64,000 nucleotides of DNA, taken from Bacillota bacterium (GTDB taxonomy: Bacteria > Bacillota > UBA4882 > UBA8346). Under the pieces are notes generated by a model. The model was not told where the DNA came from. It saw only the letters and a program-made list of their open reading frames with translations, and searched no databases. Position 1 is the first letter of the stretch. Every line of letters starts with the position of its first letter. The DNA lies in contig JAKOTQ010000118.1 in the NCBI GenBank assembly GCA_029776205.1, positions 1 through 64,000 on the forward strand, in the 5' to 3' direction. The position numbers and the translations under genes are program-made. Positions 24,845-33,550 of the stretch are shown piece after piece.

Positions 24845-25738
24845 ATGCCGAAAATACCATTAAAAATCAGCGCTGCTTCAATCATGTTGTTGGTCATCTT
24901 GTTTTTTCAGGGAGGCAGCGCGCTCCATTTTTTAATGCTGCTTTCTGCCTTGGCCTTGCATGAAATATCGCACCTGATTACCATCAATCTTTTTGAATAT
25001 CAGGTCAATGAACTTAAATTGACGCCTTTCGGCGGCTGTTTAAGCGTTGACCCGCTGTTTGAGACCAATCCGACAGCAGAATTTATTATCGCAGCCAGCG
25101 GCCCTTTTATGAATTGGGCGATGGTTGGAGGCGTTGCTTATTTAAAGTTGTTGGGCGTTGAAAACGCCATCTTAACCAGTTGGCAGCTTTATCATATTCT
25201 GATTGGCTTTATCAATTTGATTCCGGCCTTTCCTTTGGATGGCGGGCGGATGCTCCATGCCTGGCTGGTAAAGCATTGCGGTTTGGCAGCGGCCGCAGTG
25301 TGGTCCAAAGTGTTATCATTGATCAGTGCGGTTATATTGATGGGATATGGGGTGGAACGGTTATCTAAGCGGCAGGGGGGCAGCTTTTATTTATTTGTTG
25401 GGCTGTTTATTCTCTGTCATCTGTTTTTTATCAATAAACCTCGCCTAGCTCTTTATTGGCGTTTGTTGCAACGAAAGAAGAGGATATTGGGTAGAAAAGG
25501 GCATATGCCCATTCGCCACGTGATGGTCAGGCTGGAGACACCGCTCAGGGACGCATTGGCCCATAATGTATCCGATGATTATCTTTATTTCTCCGTTTAC
25601 AAAGGGGGAGAAGTTATTTTTACGGTCAGCGAAGAGACTGCATGGGAAACTTTGACCCAAAAAGGTTTTCAAGCGACTTTTCTGGAAACAATGAAGAGAG
25701 AGAATACTGAGAGTTGGAAGAATTTTCATACGTGTTAA
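24845..25738 (+). CDS. spoIVFB: Site-2 (M50) intramembrane metalloprotease SpoIVFB
   Basis: 297 residues from ATG 24845 (TTG at 24839 is a possible alternative). Multi-pass membrane protein with the zinc motif HEISH in the second hydrophobic segment and the third ligand in FPLDGGRML. A cytoplasmic CBS-like C-terminal region (from about residue 215, RHVMVRLETPLRDAL) is typical of SpoIVFB, where it senses ATP. It processes pro-sigma-K in the mother cell. Directly coupled to spoIVFA. Confidence 0.9.
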   Translation: MPKIPLKISAASIMLLVILFFQGGSALHFLMLLSALALHEISHLITINLFEYQVNELKLTPFGGCLSVDPLFETNPTAEFIIAASGPFMNWAMVGGVAYLKLLGVENAILTSWQLYHILIGFINLIPAFPLDGGRMLHAWLVKHCGLAAAAVWSKVLSLISAVILMGYGVERLSKRQGGSFYLFVGLFILCHLFFINKPRLALYWRLLQRKKRILGRKGHMPIRHVMVRLETPLRDALAHNVSDDYLYFSVYKGGEVIFTVSEETAWETLTQKGFQATFLETMKRENTESWKNFHTC

Positions 25739-25844
25739 AAATTATCTTTTAAAAGGTAGGTATGGTCTTTGCTTGCACAATGTAGGTAGATGATGTAGAA
25801 TTAACCTTGCATCCATAGATTTTGGAGAAATTAGGTGATTATTT

Positions 25845-27692
25845 TTGTCAGAATGGGAACGGATTGCAAGCCGCCTGGTCGAAGTGAATAAACCGACGCG
25901 TTATACCGGCGGCGAATATAATTCGGTTACGAAAGATTGGGATACTGTTGATTTAAAAGTCGCGTTGGCTTTTCCGGATGTCTACGAAATCGGTTTGTCC
26001 CATTTGGGACTGCGCATTTTATATGAGATGATCAACGACCATCCCCAAATGTTGGCCGAACGGGTTTATGCACCCTGGAAGGATTTCCAAGAAGTGCTGC
26101 GTTCGGAAGGGTATCCTCTTTATGCTCTTGAAAGCAAACACGGGCTTAAAGCCTTTGATGTGGTTGGTTTTTCGCTCCAATATGAATTGAGTTATACCAC
26201 GGTTTTGACCATGTTGGATTTGGCCGGAATCCCGATCCGGTCTGCTGAACGGAGTGAAACGGACCCGCTAATTATTGCCGGCGGCCCCTGTGTATATAAT
26301 CCGGAGCCGATGGCTGACTTTATTGATCTGTTTCTAATCGGCGAAGCGGAAGAGGTCCTTATCGGATTGTTTGAAAAGATTATGGCTTACCGGAAACAGG
26401 GTTTGGCCAAAGCCCGGATGTTGGAGGAACTGGCGAAGTTACCCGGCGTTTATGTTCCCAGCCATTTTACAATAGAGTATAAAGAAGACGGGACGATCGC
26501 GGGGGTTCATTCGGTTACGGGGCAAAAAGCTGTTCGGGCCGTGGTGCGCGATTTTAACAATGCGCCCTCTCCGAAACGTTGGATCGTTCCGTTTATGGAA
26601 ATCGTTCATGATCGGGTAGCCTATGAGATTCAAAGGGGTTGCACAAAGGGATGCCGTTTTTGTCAGGCGGGGATGATTTACCGGCCGGTTCGGGAACGGG
26701 ATCCTCAACGCATCATGGATTCCCTAAAACAACTGGTCCGGGATACCGGTTATGAAGAGCTGTCACTGACCTCATTAAGCAGTGCCGACTATAGCCATAT
26801 TCAGCGTTTGCTGGAAGAAGCCTGCGGTTGTTTTACCCCGGCTCAGGTCAATGTTTCTTTACCGTCCCTCAGGATTGACTCTTTTTCCGTGGATCTGGCA
26901 AAGACCTTCCAAAGCAACCGGAAGGGAAGCCTTACTTTTGCTCCGGAAGCGGGAACGGAACGGATGCGCCGAGTGATCAATAAGGGCGTTACTGAAGAAG
27001 ATCTCATGGCTGCTTCTGAAGCTGCCTTTCGTTCCGGTTGGCAAAAGCTGAAACTGTACTTTATGTTGGGGCTCCCTACGGAAACCGAGGAGGATCTGGA
27101 GGGCATCGTCCGGTTAGCCCGTAAGGTGGAGCAATTGGGTAGACAAGTTTATCCCAAGACCAATGCTTTACGGATTACGGTCAGTGTGTCCACCTTTGTT
27201 CCCAAGGCTCATACACCTTTTCAATGGCATCGTCAGATTTCGGTTGTGGAAACTCGGGAAAAACAGAAATATCTTCAGGACAATCTCCGCAGCAAAGTGG
27301 TTCAGCTCAATTGGCATGATCCCATACTTTCCCGGATGGAAGGCATATTTGCCCGGGGAGACCGCCGTTTGGGCCCTGTGATTTATAAAGCCTGGCAAAA
27401 GGGAGCCAGCTTTGACAGCTGGACTGATGAATTTAAATATGAATGTTGGACCGCAGCTTTCGACGAAGTCGGAATCGATCCCGATTTTTACCTGCGAGAA
27501 CGGTCTTATGATGAAATATTGCCCTGGGATCACCTGGATTCCGGGGTGAGCCGGGAATTCCTGAAAGCTGAAAACGAACGGGCGAAACGCGGAATATTAA
27601 CCGCAGATTGCCGGAACCAGCCCTGTACCCAATGTGGCGTCTGTTTCAACTTGGGCGTTGGAACCCGATTGGCAGGTGATGATCATGGCTGA
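25845..27692 (+). CDS. B12-binding-type radical SAM protein, TIGR03960 family
   Basis: 615 residues. An N-terminal Rossmann-like region (LAFPDVYEIGLSHLGLRILYE) precedes a radical SAM core with the cluster cysteines C266-x3-C270-x2-C273 (GCTKGCRFC). The C-terminal part ends with CRNQPCTQCGVC, a possible second metal site. It always pairs with the TIGR03936/DUF2344 gene that follows, and the pair sits upstream of rng-rplU in many Clostridia; a tRNA or ribosome-modifying function is suspected but not known to me. TTG start at 25845 after AGGTGAT. Confidence 0.88.
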   Translation: MSEWERIASRLVEVNKPTRYTGGEYNSVTKDWDTVDLKVALAFPDVYEIGLSHLGLRILYEMINDHPQMLAERVYAPWKDFQEVLRSEGYPLYALESKHGLKAFDVVGFSLQYELSYTTVLTMLDLAGIPIRSAERSETDPLIIAGGPCVYNPEPMADFIDLFLIGEAEEVLIGLFEKIMAYRKQGLAKARMLEELAKLPGVYVPSHFTIEYKEDGTIAGVHSVTGQKAVRAVVRDFNNAPSPKRWIVPFMEIVHDRVAYEIQRGCTKGCRFCQAGMIYRPVRERDPQRIMDSLKQLVRDTGYEELSLTSLSSADYSHIQRLLEEACGCFTPAQVNVSLPSLRIDSFSVDLAKTFQSNRKGSLTFAPEAGTERMRRVINKGVTEEDLMAASEAAFRSGWQKLKLYFMLGLPTETEEDLEGIVRLARKVEQLGRQVYPKTNALRITVSVSTFVPKAHTPFQWHRQISVVETREKQKYLQDNLRSKVVQLNWHDPILSRMEGIFARGDRRLGPVIYKAWQKGASFDSWTDEFKYECWTAAFDEVGIDPDFYLRERSYDEILPWDHLDSGVSREFLKAENERAKRGILTADCRNQPCTQCGVCFNLGVGTRLAGDDHG

Positions 27693-28365
27693 ATACCGGC
27701 TGTCTTTTACGAAAGGATCTTCCGTTCAGTTTTTATCCCATTTGGATTTGGCCAAAACTATCGAACGGGCTTTACGCCGTGCGGATATTCCGTTAGCATA
27801 TTCCGAGGGGTTTCATCCTCATCCCAAAATGAGTTTTGGCCCGGCATTAGCAGTGGGTATCAGCAGCCTGGAGGAGTATCTGGATTTGGAGACAGTGATC
27901 GACATTCCTGCGGAAGACCTGCAGAAACGGTTGAACCGGTCGCTGCCCGATGGTTTGCAGATCCTGGCGGTGAAACGTTGCCTGAAACATCCGAAGCCGT
28001 TAAATGCCGTGATCAATCGGGCTGTTTATAATCTCATTTTTGAGGTGGATCCTTCCCAACAGCCTGCCATTGTTGATGCCCTTCATCATATGATGGACAG
28101 CGACAGATTGGAGGTAACCCGCACCAATAAAAATGGTCAAAAAGTAGTCAATATTCGCCCCTGGCTGCATAATTTAAAAACAGAAACTCTTGAGGAGGGT
28201 GAGTTGCAGGTGGTTATTACCGGAGAGATCGGTAGTAACGGCAATCTTCGCCCCGATGATATTGTGCAATTAATACCTTTTCCGGTCAAAGTTCGGAGGA
28301 TCGTACGGACCGAAATGTGGCATGAAGAAAATGGTATCATTGTCAAACCCCTGGATTTATGCTGA
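27685..28365 (+). CDS. Radical SAM-associated protein, TIGR03936/DUF2344 family
   Basis: 226 residues starting MAEYRLSFTKGSSVQFLSHLDL and containing SEGFHPHPKMSFGPALAVG, the family signature. Starts inside the end of the radical SAM gene (8-base overlap; AGGTGAT precedes the ATG). In some genomes the two are fused into one protein, so they probably act as one enzyme. Product of the reaction unknown. Confidence 0.88.
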   Translation: MAEYRLSFTKGSSVQFLSHLDLAKTIERALRRADIPLAYSEGFHPHPKMSFGPALAVGISSLEEYLDLETVIDIPAEDLQKRLNRSLPDGLQILAVKRCLKHPKPLNAVINRAVYNLIFEVDPSQQPAIVDALHHMMDSDRLEVTRTNKNGQKVVNIRPWLHNLKTETLEEGELQVVITGEIGSNGNLRPDDIVQLIPFPVKVRRIVRTEMWHEENGIIVKPLDLC

Positions 28366-28382
28366 ATTCCGGAGGATATTGG

Positions 28383-30071
28383 ATGCCCAAAGAAATCCTT
28401 GTGAATATAGGAATCAATGAAACAAGAGTGGCGATCGTTGAAGATGGGGATTTGGTTGAATTCTCGGTAGAATATCCGGATGAGCAGCGCTGGGCCGGGA
28501 ATATTTACCGGGGGAGAGTTGAAAACGTTCTCCCGGGGATGCAAGCCGCTTTTATCGATATCGGCGAAGAAAAAAACGCCTTTTTGTATATTGATGATGT
28601 GCTTCCTGCTAAAGCAAACGATTCGGAAGTCGCGGAACGCCCCAAAAATGTGTCCATCACTGATTTGCTCCATCCGGGCCAGGAATTGATCGTCCAAATG
28701 ATCAAAGAGCCAATGGGAACCAAAGGAGCCCGGGTGGTGACTCAGATCACCATCGCCGGCAGGTATCTGGTGTTGATCCCCAATGTGGATTATATCGGGA
28801 TATCCCGTAAAATTCAGGATGAACACGAACGGGAACGGTTGAAGTCCATCGTAAGTAAATTTAAATCTCCCGATGTGGGGTTAATTGTCCGGACGGTGGC
28901 GGAGGAAGTTGAGGCGGCGGAGCTTCAAAATGATTATGAATTTTTAATCAGCGTTTGGAAGAAAATACTGAAAAAAGGGAAAAAAGGGCCTTGCCCGGCG
29001 CTTTTATATCGGGATCATGATTTGCTTTACCGTATTTTACGGGATTATCTCAGTAAAGATGTGAGCAGCCTGCTAATCGATGACCCGGATGCTTATGCGA
29101 AAGCGTTGGAATTGGTGAAGATACTGGCTCCTTCCCTTAAAAACCGGATTCAGCTATACCAAGGCGAACAGCCAATTTTTGAATTGTACAATATTGAAAA
29201 CCAATTGCTTAAAGCGTTAAAACGCAAGGTATGGCTGGATTGCGGGGCCTATCTCATTTTTGATCAGACGGAAGCCCTAACTGTGGTGGATGTGAATACC
29301 GGCAAATTTACCGGCACCACCAGTTTGGAGGATACAGTCTTTCAAACCAATTTAATGGCTGCCAGTGAGATCGCACGACAGATCCGGTTGCGTAACCTGG
29401 CTGGAATTATCATCATCGATTTTATTGATATGGTATCCGACGAAGAGCGGGCTCAGATCATTGCCAAGCTTGAGGAGGAGTTTAAACGGGATAAGATTAA
29501 AGTCAATATTCTTGGTTTTACGTCGCTGGGGCTTTTGGAATTAACCCGAAAAAAGGTGAAGCAAAGTTTACGGGAGATTTTGCAGACAGAGTGCACCCAT
29601 TGTGACGGAACCGGATATGTTTATTCGTTAGATTCCTGGGCGCATCGCGCGGGACGAACCATACAACAGTTGGCCCGTAATACCGCAGATGAAGCTTTGC
29701 TGTTGGCCGTCAACCCTCAAATCGGCTCTTTGCTCATCGGTCCCGGAGGGGTCAACCTGGAGAAGATGGAAAATGTGTTGGGTAAAACCATTTATATAAA
29801 AGGGCAGGAACAGTTGGAACTTAGCCAGGTCCGTTTAATCGCCAGCGGACGCCGGGAAGAGGTGGAAGCACTGGCTTTGCCGGTACGGCAGGGACAGGAG
29901 TTGGAGCTGAAAGTCCATGAATTGCATATTGCCAACGAAGGCGACGGCATTTCCCGGATCGAAGGATATGTCATCGATATCGAAGGGGCTGGGCCCATGG
30001 TGGGTAAAGTCGTCAAGATCCTGATTACTAAGACTTTCAAAACCTATGCCAAAGCCCGGTTGTTAGAATAA
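28383..30071 (+). CDS. rng: Ribonuclease G/E family endoribonuclease
   Basis: About 562 residues. The N-terminal S1-like domain (roughly residues 35-120, RGRVENVLPGMQAAFIDIG...NAFLY) is followed by an RNase H-like and DNase I-like catalytic core with VVDVNTGKFTG and IIIDFIDM (metal-binding Asp residues), and the zinc-link CTHCDGTGY. It lacks the long degradosome scaffold of RNase E, so it is the short RNase G form. ATG at 28383 follows CCGGAGG. Upstream of rplU-prp-rpmA as in many Firmicutes and Proteobacteria. Confidence 0.94.
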   Translation: MPKEILVNIGINETRVAIVEDGDLVEFSVEYPDEQRWAGNIYRGRVENVLPGMQAAFIDIGEEKNAFLYIDDVLPAKANDSEVAERPKNVSITDLLHPGQELIVQMIKEPMGTKGARVVTQITIAGRYLVLIPNVDYIGISRKIQDEHERERLKSIVSKFKSPDVGLIVRTVAEEVEAAELQNDYEFLISVWKKILKKGKKGPCPALLYRDHDLLYRILRDYLSKDVSSLLIDDPDAYAKALELVKILAPSLKNRIQLYQGEQPIFELYNIENQLLKALKRKVWLDCGAYLIFDQTEALTVVDVNTGKFTGTTSLEDTVFQTNLMAASEIARQIRLRNLAGIIIIDFIDMVSDEERAQIIAKLEEEFKRDKIKVNILGFTSLGLLELTRKKVKQSLREILQTECTHCDGTGYVYSLDSWAHRAGRTIQQLARNTADEALLLAVNPQIGSLLIGPGGVNLEKMENVLGKTIYIKGQEQLELSQVRLIASGRREEVEALALPVRQGQELELKVHELHIANEGDGISRIEGYVIDIEGAGPMVGKVVKILITKTFKTYAKARLLE

Positions 30072-30073
30072 AC

Positions 30074-30100
30074 GTCAACCTTTTTTTGGTTGACTTCTTT
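30074..30100 (+). terminator. Terminator-like hairpin after rng, overlapping the rplU promoter
   Basis: GTCAACC (30074-30080) pairs with GGTTGAC (30088-30094), followed by TTCTTT. The right arm contains the -35 box of the rplU promoter, so ending of rng transcripts and initiation of rplU are interleaved. Confidence 0.6.
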
Positions 30101-30118
30101 TATGAACCATGATATTAT
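30090..30118 (+). promoter_or_regulatory. Sigma-A promoter for rplU-prp-rpmA
   Basis: TTGACT (30090-30095), 17-bp spacer, TATTAT (30113-30118). Gives a leader of about 95 bases before rplU. Confidence 0.85.
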
Positions 30119-30124
30119 TACATT

Positions 30125-30218
30125 TGTGGGTTTTTACCCCACATATAACCGTTCGATAAGGTTTAAACACTTCGGTGTACCGAGTTCGGCGAGTCTGATG
30201 CGGGGGAGGTGTAACAGA
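30125..30218 (+). promoter_or_regulatory. 5' leader of rplU, possible L21 leader RNA
   Basis: The leader can fold several ways: GTGGGTTTTTACCCCAC (30126-30142) is a hairpin, and CCGAGTTCGGCGAG gives a second one near 30179-30195, before GGGGGAGGTG. L21 operons in Firmicutes often carry a conserved autoregulatory leader; I recognise the position and general layout but not enough primary sequence to be sure. Confidence 0.4.
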
Positions 30219-30617
30219 ATGTATGCGATTATTGAGTGTGGTGGAAAGCAATATCGGGTCGCTGAAGGCGATGTGATCCGGGTTGAAAAACTTACGGCTG
30301 AAGTCGGCACGACTTTGGATATTGACAAAGTTTTATTAGTCGGCGGCGACAATACTGTCATTGGAACGCCGTTAGTGGCTGGAGCGAAAGTATCCTGCAG
30401 AGTATTGAACCATGACAAGGCCAAGAAGATTTTGGTTTTCCGTTATAAACCCAAAAAGAATATTCGTAAAAAATATGGCCATCGTCAACCGTTTACCATG
30501 TTGTTGATCGAAAAGATCGTGATGGGCGGTTCGGCCCAGTCGGAAACTGCAGCTGCTGCTGAAAAACCGAAACGTACGCGTAAAGCTGCTGCAACGGCTG
30601 AAGTGGCAGAAGCCTAA
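30219..30617 (+). CDS. rplU: 50S ribosomal protein L21
   Basis: 132 residues. [18 protein letters not shown] is the canonical start, with VLLVGGD and [15 protein letters not shown] further on. The frame is open upstream, but GGGGGAGGTG followed by this ATG fixes the start. An Ala/Lys-rich tail of about 30 residues extends past the usual ~103-residue L21. Confidence 0.97.
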   Translation: MYAIIECGGKQYRVAEGDVIRVEKLTAEVGTTLDIDKVLLVGGDNTVIGTPLVAGAKVSCRVLNHDKAKKILVFRYKPKKNIRKKYGHRQPFTMLLIEKIVMGGSAQSETAAAAEKPKRTRKAAATAEVAEA

Positions 30618-30967
30618 TGGTACGGATTACGCTTTATCGGGATGGCTCCAATCATTACATCGGGTTTGACTGCAGTGGACATGCCGATTTTGCCGAGGCT
30701 GGTTCGGATATTGTCTGTGCCGGAATTTCTGCCTTGACGCAGACGACTATCCTTGCGTTGGATCGTCTGGTGGGGTTGGATATGGATGTACAGGCTGACC
30801 AGAAAACCGGACGTTTGCGGTGTTTATGGACGAATCAGCCGGTGACGGTAGATAAATCGGATTTACTGATACAAACCATGATGATAGGTTTGAAGGAAAT
30901 TCAAAACCTATTTCCTGAGCATCTGAGTCTCAGTGAAACGGAGGTGTTATCAAATGATAGTATTTAA
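30617..30967 (+). CDS. prp: Ribosomal-processing cysteine protease Prp
   Basis: 116 residues. Prp removes the N-terminal extension of L27 in Firmicutes and some relatives. The catalytic His22 and Cys34 are at exactly the positions described for the S. aureus enzyme (CSGHAD and DIVCAG). The gene shares one base with the end of rplU and overlaps rpmA by 14 bases. The presence of a cleavable motif in the neighbouring L27 supports function. Confidence 0.95.
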   Translation: MVRITLYRDGSNHYIGFDCSGHADFAEAGSDIVCAGISALTQTTILALDRLVGLDMDVQADQKTGRLRCLWTNQPVTVDKSDLLIQTMMIGLKEIQNLFPEHLSLSETEVLSNDSI

Positions 30968-31247
30968 TCTTCAATTCTTTGCTCATAAAAAAGGAGTCGG
31001 AAGTACCAGAAACGGTCGTGATAGTGAATCGAAACGACTCGGCGTTAAACGTTTTGGCGGTCAATTCGTCACTGCCGGCAGCATTTTGGTTCGTCAACGC
31101 GGCACCAAATTTCATCCTGGCGTGAATGTGGGAATTGGCAAGGATGATACTTTGTTTGCCAAGATCGATGGATATGTGACGTTTGAACGTAAAGGGAAGA
31201 ACGATAAACAAGTGAGCGTTTATTCGGAACAACCTGTTACTGCTTAA
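30954..31247 (+). CDS. rpmA: 50S ribosomal protein L27 with cleavable N-terminal extension
   Basis: 97 residues. The N-terminus [17 protein letters not shown] has the Prp recognition motif; by homology cleavage occurs after LQFFA, exposing HKKG as the mature end that reaches the peptidyl-transferase centre. The rest ([19 protein letters not shown]) is canonical. GGAGGTG seven bases before the ATG at 30954. Ends the rplU-prp-rpmA operon. Confidence 0.97.
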   Translation: MIVFNLQFFAHKKGVGSTRNGRDSESKRLGVKRFGGQFVTAGSILVRQRGTKFHPGVNVGIGKDDTLFAKIDGYVTFERKGKNDKQVSVYSEQPVTA

Positions 31248-31275
31248 CCCGGTATTTACCGGGTTTTCTTTTTTG
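31246..31275 (+). terminator. Intrinsic terminator after rpmA
   Basis: AACCCGGTA (31246-31254) pairs with TACCGGGTT (31257-31265), followed by TTCTTTTTT. The first bases overlap the rpmA stop codon. Confidence 0.88.
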
Positions 31276-31304
31276 GAGACAGGAGAAGCCCGGGTAAAGA
31301 ATAT

Positions 31305-31378
31305 AACGTCCTTTTTTTGTGCATGATCTATACAGAGCAATGCGTGATGTTTCTGTATAAACACAAAAAAGGGGCGTT
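31305..31378 (+). promoter_or_regulatory. Long imperfect hairpin directly before dacF
   Basis: AACGTCCTTTTTTTGTG (31305-31321) is nearly complementary to CACAAAAAAGGGGCGTT (31362-31378), and inside it TATACAGA (31329-31336) pairs exactly with TCTGTATA (31352-31359). The right arm includes the AAGGGG ribosome binding site of dacF, so the fold could hide it; alternatively it is a small inverted-repeat element. Confidence 0.55.
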
Positions 31379-31383
31379 TTTTG

Positions 31384-32559
31384 ATGAAGAAATACGGAAA
31401 AATATTAGCCGGGATGCTTGCGGTGTTTATGGTCATGACCATGGGTTTAGGACAGGCCGCTATTGCTGCTGAACCGGTGTTAAATTTGGATTCCCATGCG
31501 GCGATTTTGATGGAACCGTTGTCAGGTGAGATCCTCTATCAAAAAAATGCGGATCAAAAAATGCATCCGGCCAGTGTCACTAAGTTAATGGTCATTTTAC
31601 TTACGCTGGAAGCTGTGGAACGGGGCGATCTCAAATTAACCGATGTGGTCAGTGCATCGCCTGAAGCCTGTAAAATGGGAGGATCCCAAATTTGGCTTGA
31701 ACCCGGAGAGCAGATGTCTGTTGAAGAATTGCTAAAGGCTGTCTGTATTGTTTCGGCGAATGATGCTTCCTATGCTTTGGGAGAGCATATCGCCGGATCC
31801 GAAGCGAATTTTATCGCGTTGATGAATAAACGGGCGAAAAGTTTGGGCCTGAAAAATACGACTTATGTGAATACTACCGGCTTGGAACCGGATGGTGGCG
31901 GACCGGGTAATCTGACATCAGCTCGGGATATGGCGATCCTGGCCCGGGAAGTTTTGAAATATCCCTATGTGTTAAAATGGACTGGAACTTGGATTGACCA
32001 TTTACGGGGCGGAAAATCCTTTTTACGGAATACCAACCGTCTGGTCCGGTTTTATAATGGCTGTGACGGTTTGAAAACCGGTTATACCGGGGAAGCTGGA
32101 TATTGTCTGGTGGCGACGGCTAAACGGGACGGCGTACGGATGATTGCTGTTACGATGAAAGCCAGCACCGATAAAGCCCGTGCCAAAGATATTTCCAGTT
32201 TATTCAATTATGGTTTTTCGCTTTATAAAGCACACCGGGTATATCAAGGCGGCGAGATTGTCGGAAAGGTCAAGGTTTTCCAGGGTAAGGAGAAATATGT
32301 TCAAGCCAAGGCTGCCGGTGAGCTTTCGGCAGTGATCAAACGGTCTGCCAAAGGCAGTATCACCAAGCAGATCAAATTGGCCGAGTGGGTCAAGGCACCT
32401 GTCAAATCCGGCCAGAAACTCGGGGAAGTTATTCTTTCGGTGGACGGGAAGCCTTGCGGCAGAGTGGATCTGGTAGCCGCCAAAAACGTTCAAAAGAATT
32501 CTTTCTTCGGGATACTGGGCGAATTTTTCAGGACGATGATTGGCCGCGGGACCCACTGA
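31384..32559 (+). CDS. dacF: D-alanyl-D-alanine carboxypeptidase (DacF-type, PBP5 family)
   Basis: 391 residues. Signal peptide (MLAVFMVMTMGLGQAAIAA), then a penicillin-binding peptidase S11 domain with the three motifs SVTK (HPASVTKLM), SAN (IVSANDAS) and KTG (GLKTGYTGEAG), and a PBP5_C beta domain. The C-terminus has a weak amphipathic anchor (FGILGEFFRTMIG). Its position before spoIIA is that of B. subtilis dacF, which trims cortex stem peptides in the forespore. ATG at 31384 after AAGGGG. A terminator separates it from spoIIAA. Confidence 0.9.
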   Translation: MKKYGKILAGMLAVFMVMTMGLGQAAIAAEPVLNLDSHAAILMEPLSGEILYQKNADQKMHPASVTKLMVILLTLEAVERGDLKLTDVVSASPEACKMGGSQIWLEPGEQMSVEELLKAVCIVSANDASYALGEHIAGSEANFIALMNKRAKSLGLKNTTYVNTTGLEPDGGGPGNLTSARDMAILAREVLKYPYVLKWTGTWIDHLRGGKSFLRNTNRLVRFYNGCDGLKTGYTGEAGYCLVATAKRDGVRMIAVTMKASTDKARAKDISSLFNYGFSLYKAHRVYQGGEIVGKVKVFQGKEKYVQAKAAGELSAVIKRSAKGSITKQIKLAEWVKAPVKSGQKLGEVILSVDGKPCGRVDLVAAKNVQKNSFFGILGEFFRTMIGRGTH

Positions 32560-32595
32560 AACGGCAATCAAAACATTTCTTCGCCGAATGACTCA

Positions 32596-32621
32596 AGAGG
32601 TGTGATAAACACCTCTTTTTT
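32596..32621 (+). terminator. Intrinsic terminator between dacF and spoIIAA
   Basis: AGAGGTGT (32596-32603) pairs with ACACCTCT (32609-32616), followed by T residues. It uncouples dacF from the spoIIA operon. Confidence 0.85.
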
Positions 32622-32692
32622 GTTTGGGAAATTCGTTGTCAAAACCCTTTGGATTCCTTGAAAAACAGCTATTTTCCGTCATTTTCGGCAGC

Positions 32693-32719
32693 AGGAACTG
32701 ATGAGCTATTGCCGAAATA
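32693..32719 (+). promoter_or_regulatory. Candidate sigma-H promoter of the spoIIA operon
   Basis: AGGAACT (32693-32699), 11-bp spacer, GCCGAAATA (32711-32719) resembles the sigma-H consensus (RnAGGAWWW, RnnGAAT). B. subtilis spoIIA is sigma-H dependent. No good sigma-A boxes are seen here. Confidence 0.42.
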
Positions 32720-32748
32720 TACCATGGAAGATGAAAGGGGGATTTCAC

Positions 32749-33087
32749 TTGGTTATCGAAACCGAACGGATCGGATCCAATTTAGTGGTCACCATCGATG
32801 GCGAGCTGGATCTGGAGACTTCGCCGGAGTTCCGAAAGGTTATTGAAGAAAAGCTCGACAGCTATAAAACTATCCGCCATTTGATCCTGGATTTGAAGAA
32901 GGTTCATTTTATAGATAGTTCTGGACTGGGAGTTATTTTAGGAAGGTTTAAACGGATTACGCAAGATGGCGGCCGGATGTCAGCGGTCAATGTATCGGAT
33001 CAGGTGAAGCGGATCTTTGAATTGTCAGGTTTATTGAAGATTATGAATATTTATCCTGACCGAAAAGACGCGCTGGATAATTGTTAG
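32749..33087 (+). CDS. spoIIAA: Anti-sigma F factor antagonist SpoIIAA
   Basis: 112-residue STAS-domain protein. The phosphorylatable serine is in FIDSSGLG and falls at residue 58 when counting from the TTG at 32749, the same position as in B. subtilis, which supports this start; AAAGGGGG lies seven bases upstream. Dephosphorylated SpoIIAA frees sigma-F from SpoIIAB in the forespore. First gene of spoIIAA-spoIIAB-sigF. Confidence 0.95.
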   Translation: MVIETERIGSNLVVTIDGELDLETSPEFRKVIEEKLDSYKTIRHLILDLKKVHFIDSSGLGVILGRFKRITQDGGRMSAVNVSDQVKRIFELSGLLKIMNIYPDRKDALDNC

Positions 33088-33100
33088 TGGAGGCAGAGGG

Positions 33101-33550
33101 ATGTTTGAAAACTATTTAAAACTGGAGTTTCCCAGCATACCTCAGAATGTCAGCTTTGCACGGACTATCGTGGCGACCTTTGCTGCGCAGTTGGAATTTA
33201 CTCTGGCTGAGATCGAAGAGATTCGGGTAGCTATTTCCGAGGCAGTTTCCAATTGTGTCATTCATGCCTATCCGAATGAAGTTGGTATCGTGAAACTGGA
33301 ACTTCGGGCGGAAGATCAACTATTAACCATCCGGATCCAAGATTTTGGTATCGGAATTGCCGATATTGAGCAGGCAAAGCAAGCAACATATTCCACGCAG
33401 CCGGAGCGGATGGGGTTGGGATTGGTCTTTATGGAGTCATTCATGGATGAGATGGAGCTCATCTCCAAACCGGCGGAAGGAACCACCGTAGTGATGAAAA
33501 AGCGGCCGGAACGGGGGTTCGCCAATGCTGAGCTCTCCCGGAGTAGTTAA
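33101..33550 (+). CDS. spoIIAB: Anti-sigma F factor / serine kinase SpoIIAB
   Basis: 149 residues. GHKL-type kinase with N-box EAVSNCVIHAY, G1 box DFGIGI and G2 box MGLGLVFM. Binds sigma-F and phosphorylates SpoIIAA. GGAGG precedes the ATG. Its 3' end overlaps sigF by 26 bases, more than the usual close spacing, implying coupled translation. Confidence 0.95.
   Translation: MFENYLKLEFPSIPQNVSFARTIVATFAAQLEFTLAEIEEIRVAISEAVSNCVIHAYPNEVGIVKLELRAEDQLLTIRIQDFGIGIADIEQAKQATYSTQPERMGLGLVFMESFMDEMELISKPAEGTTVVMKKRPERGFANAELSRSS

Noticed and set aside
30090-30218. N-terminal extension of L21
   Set aside because: The upstream frame overlaps the promoter and leader; [14 protein letters not shown] is the canonical start.
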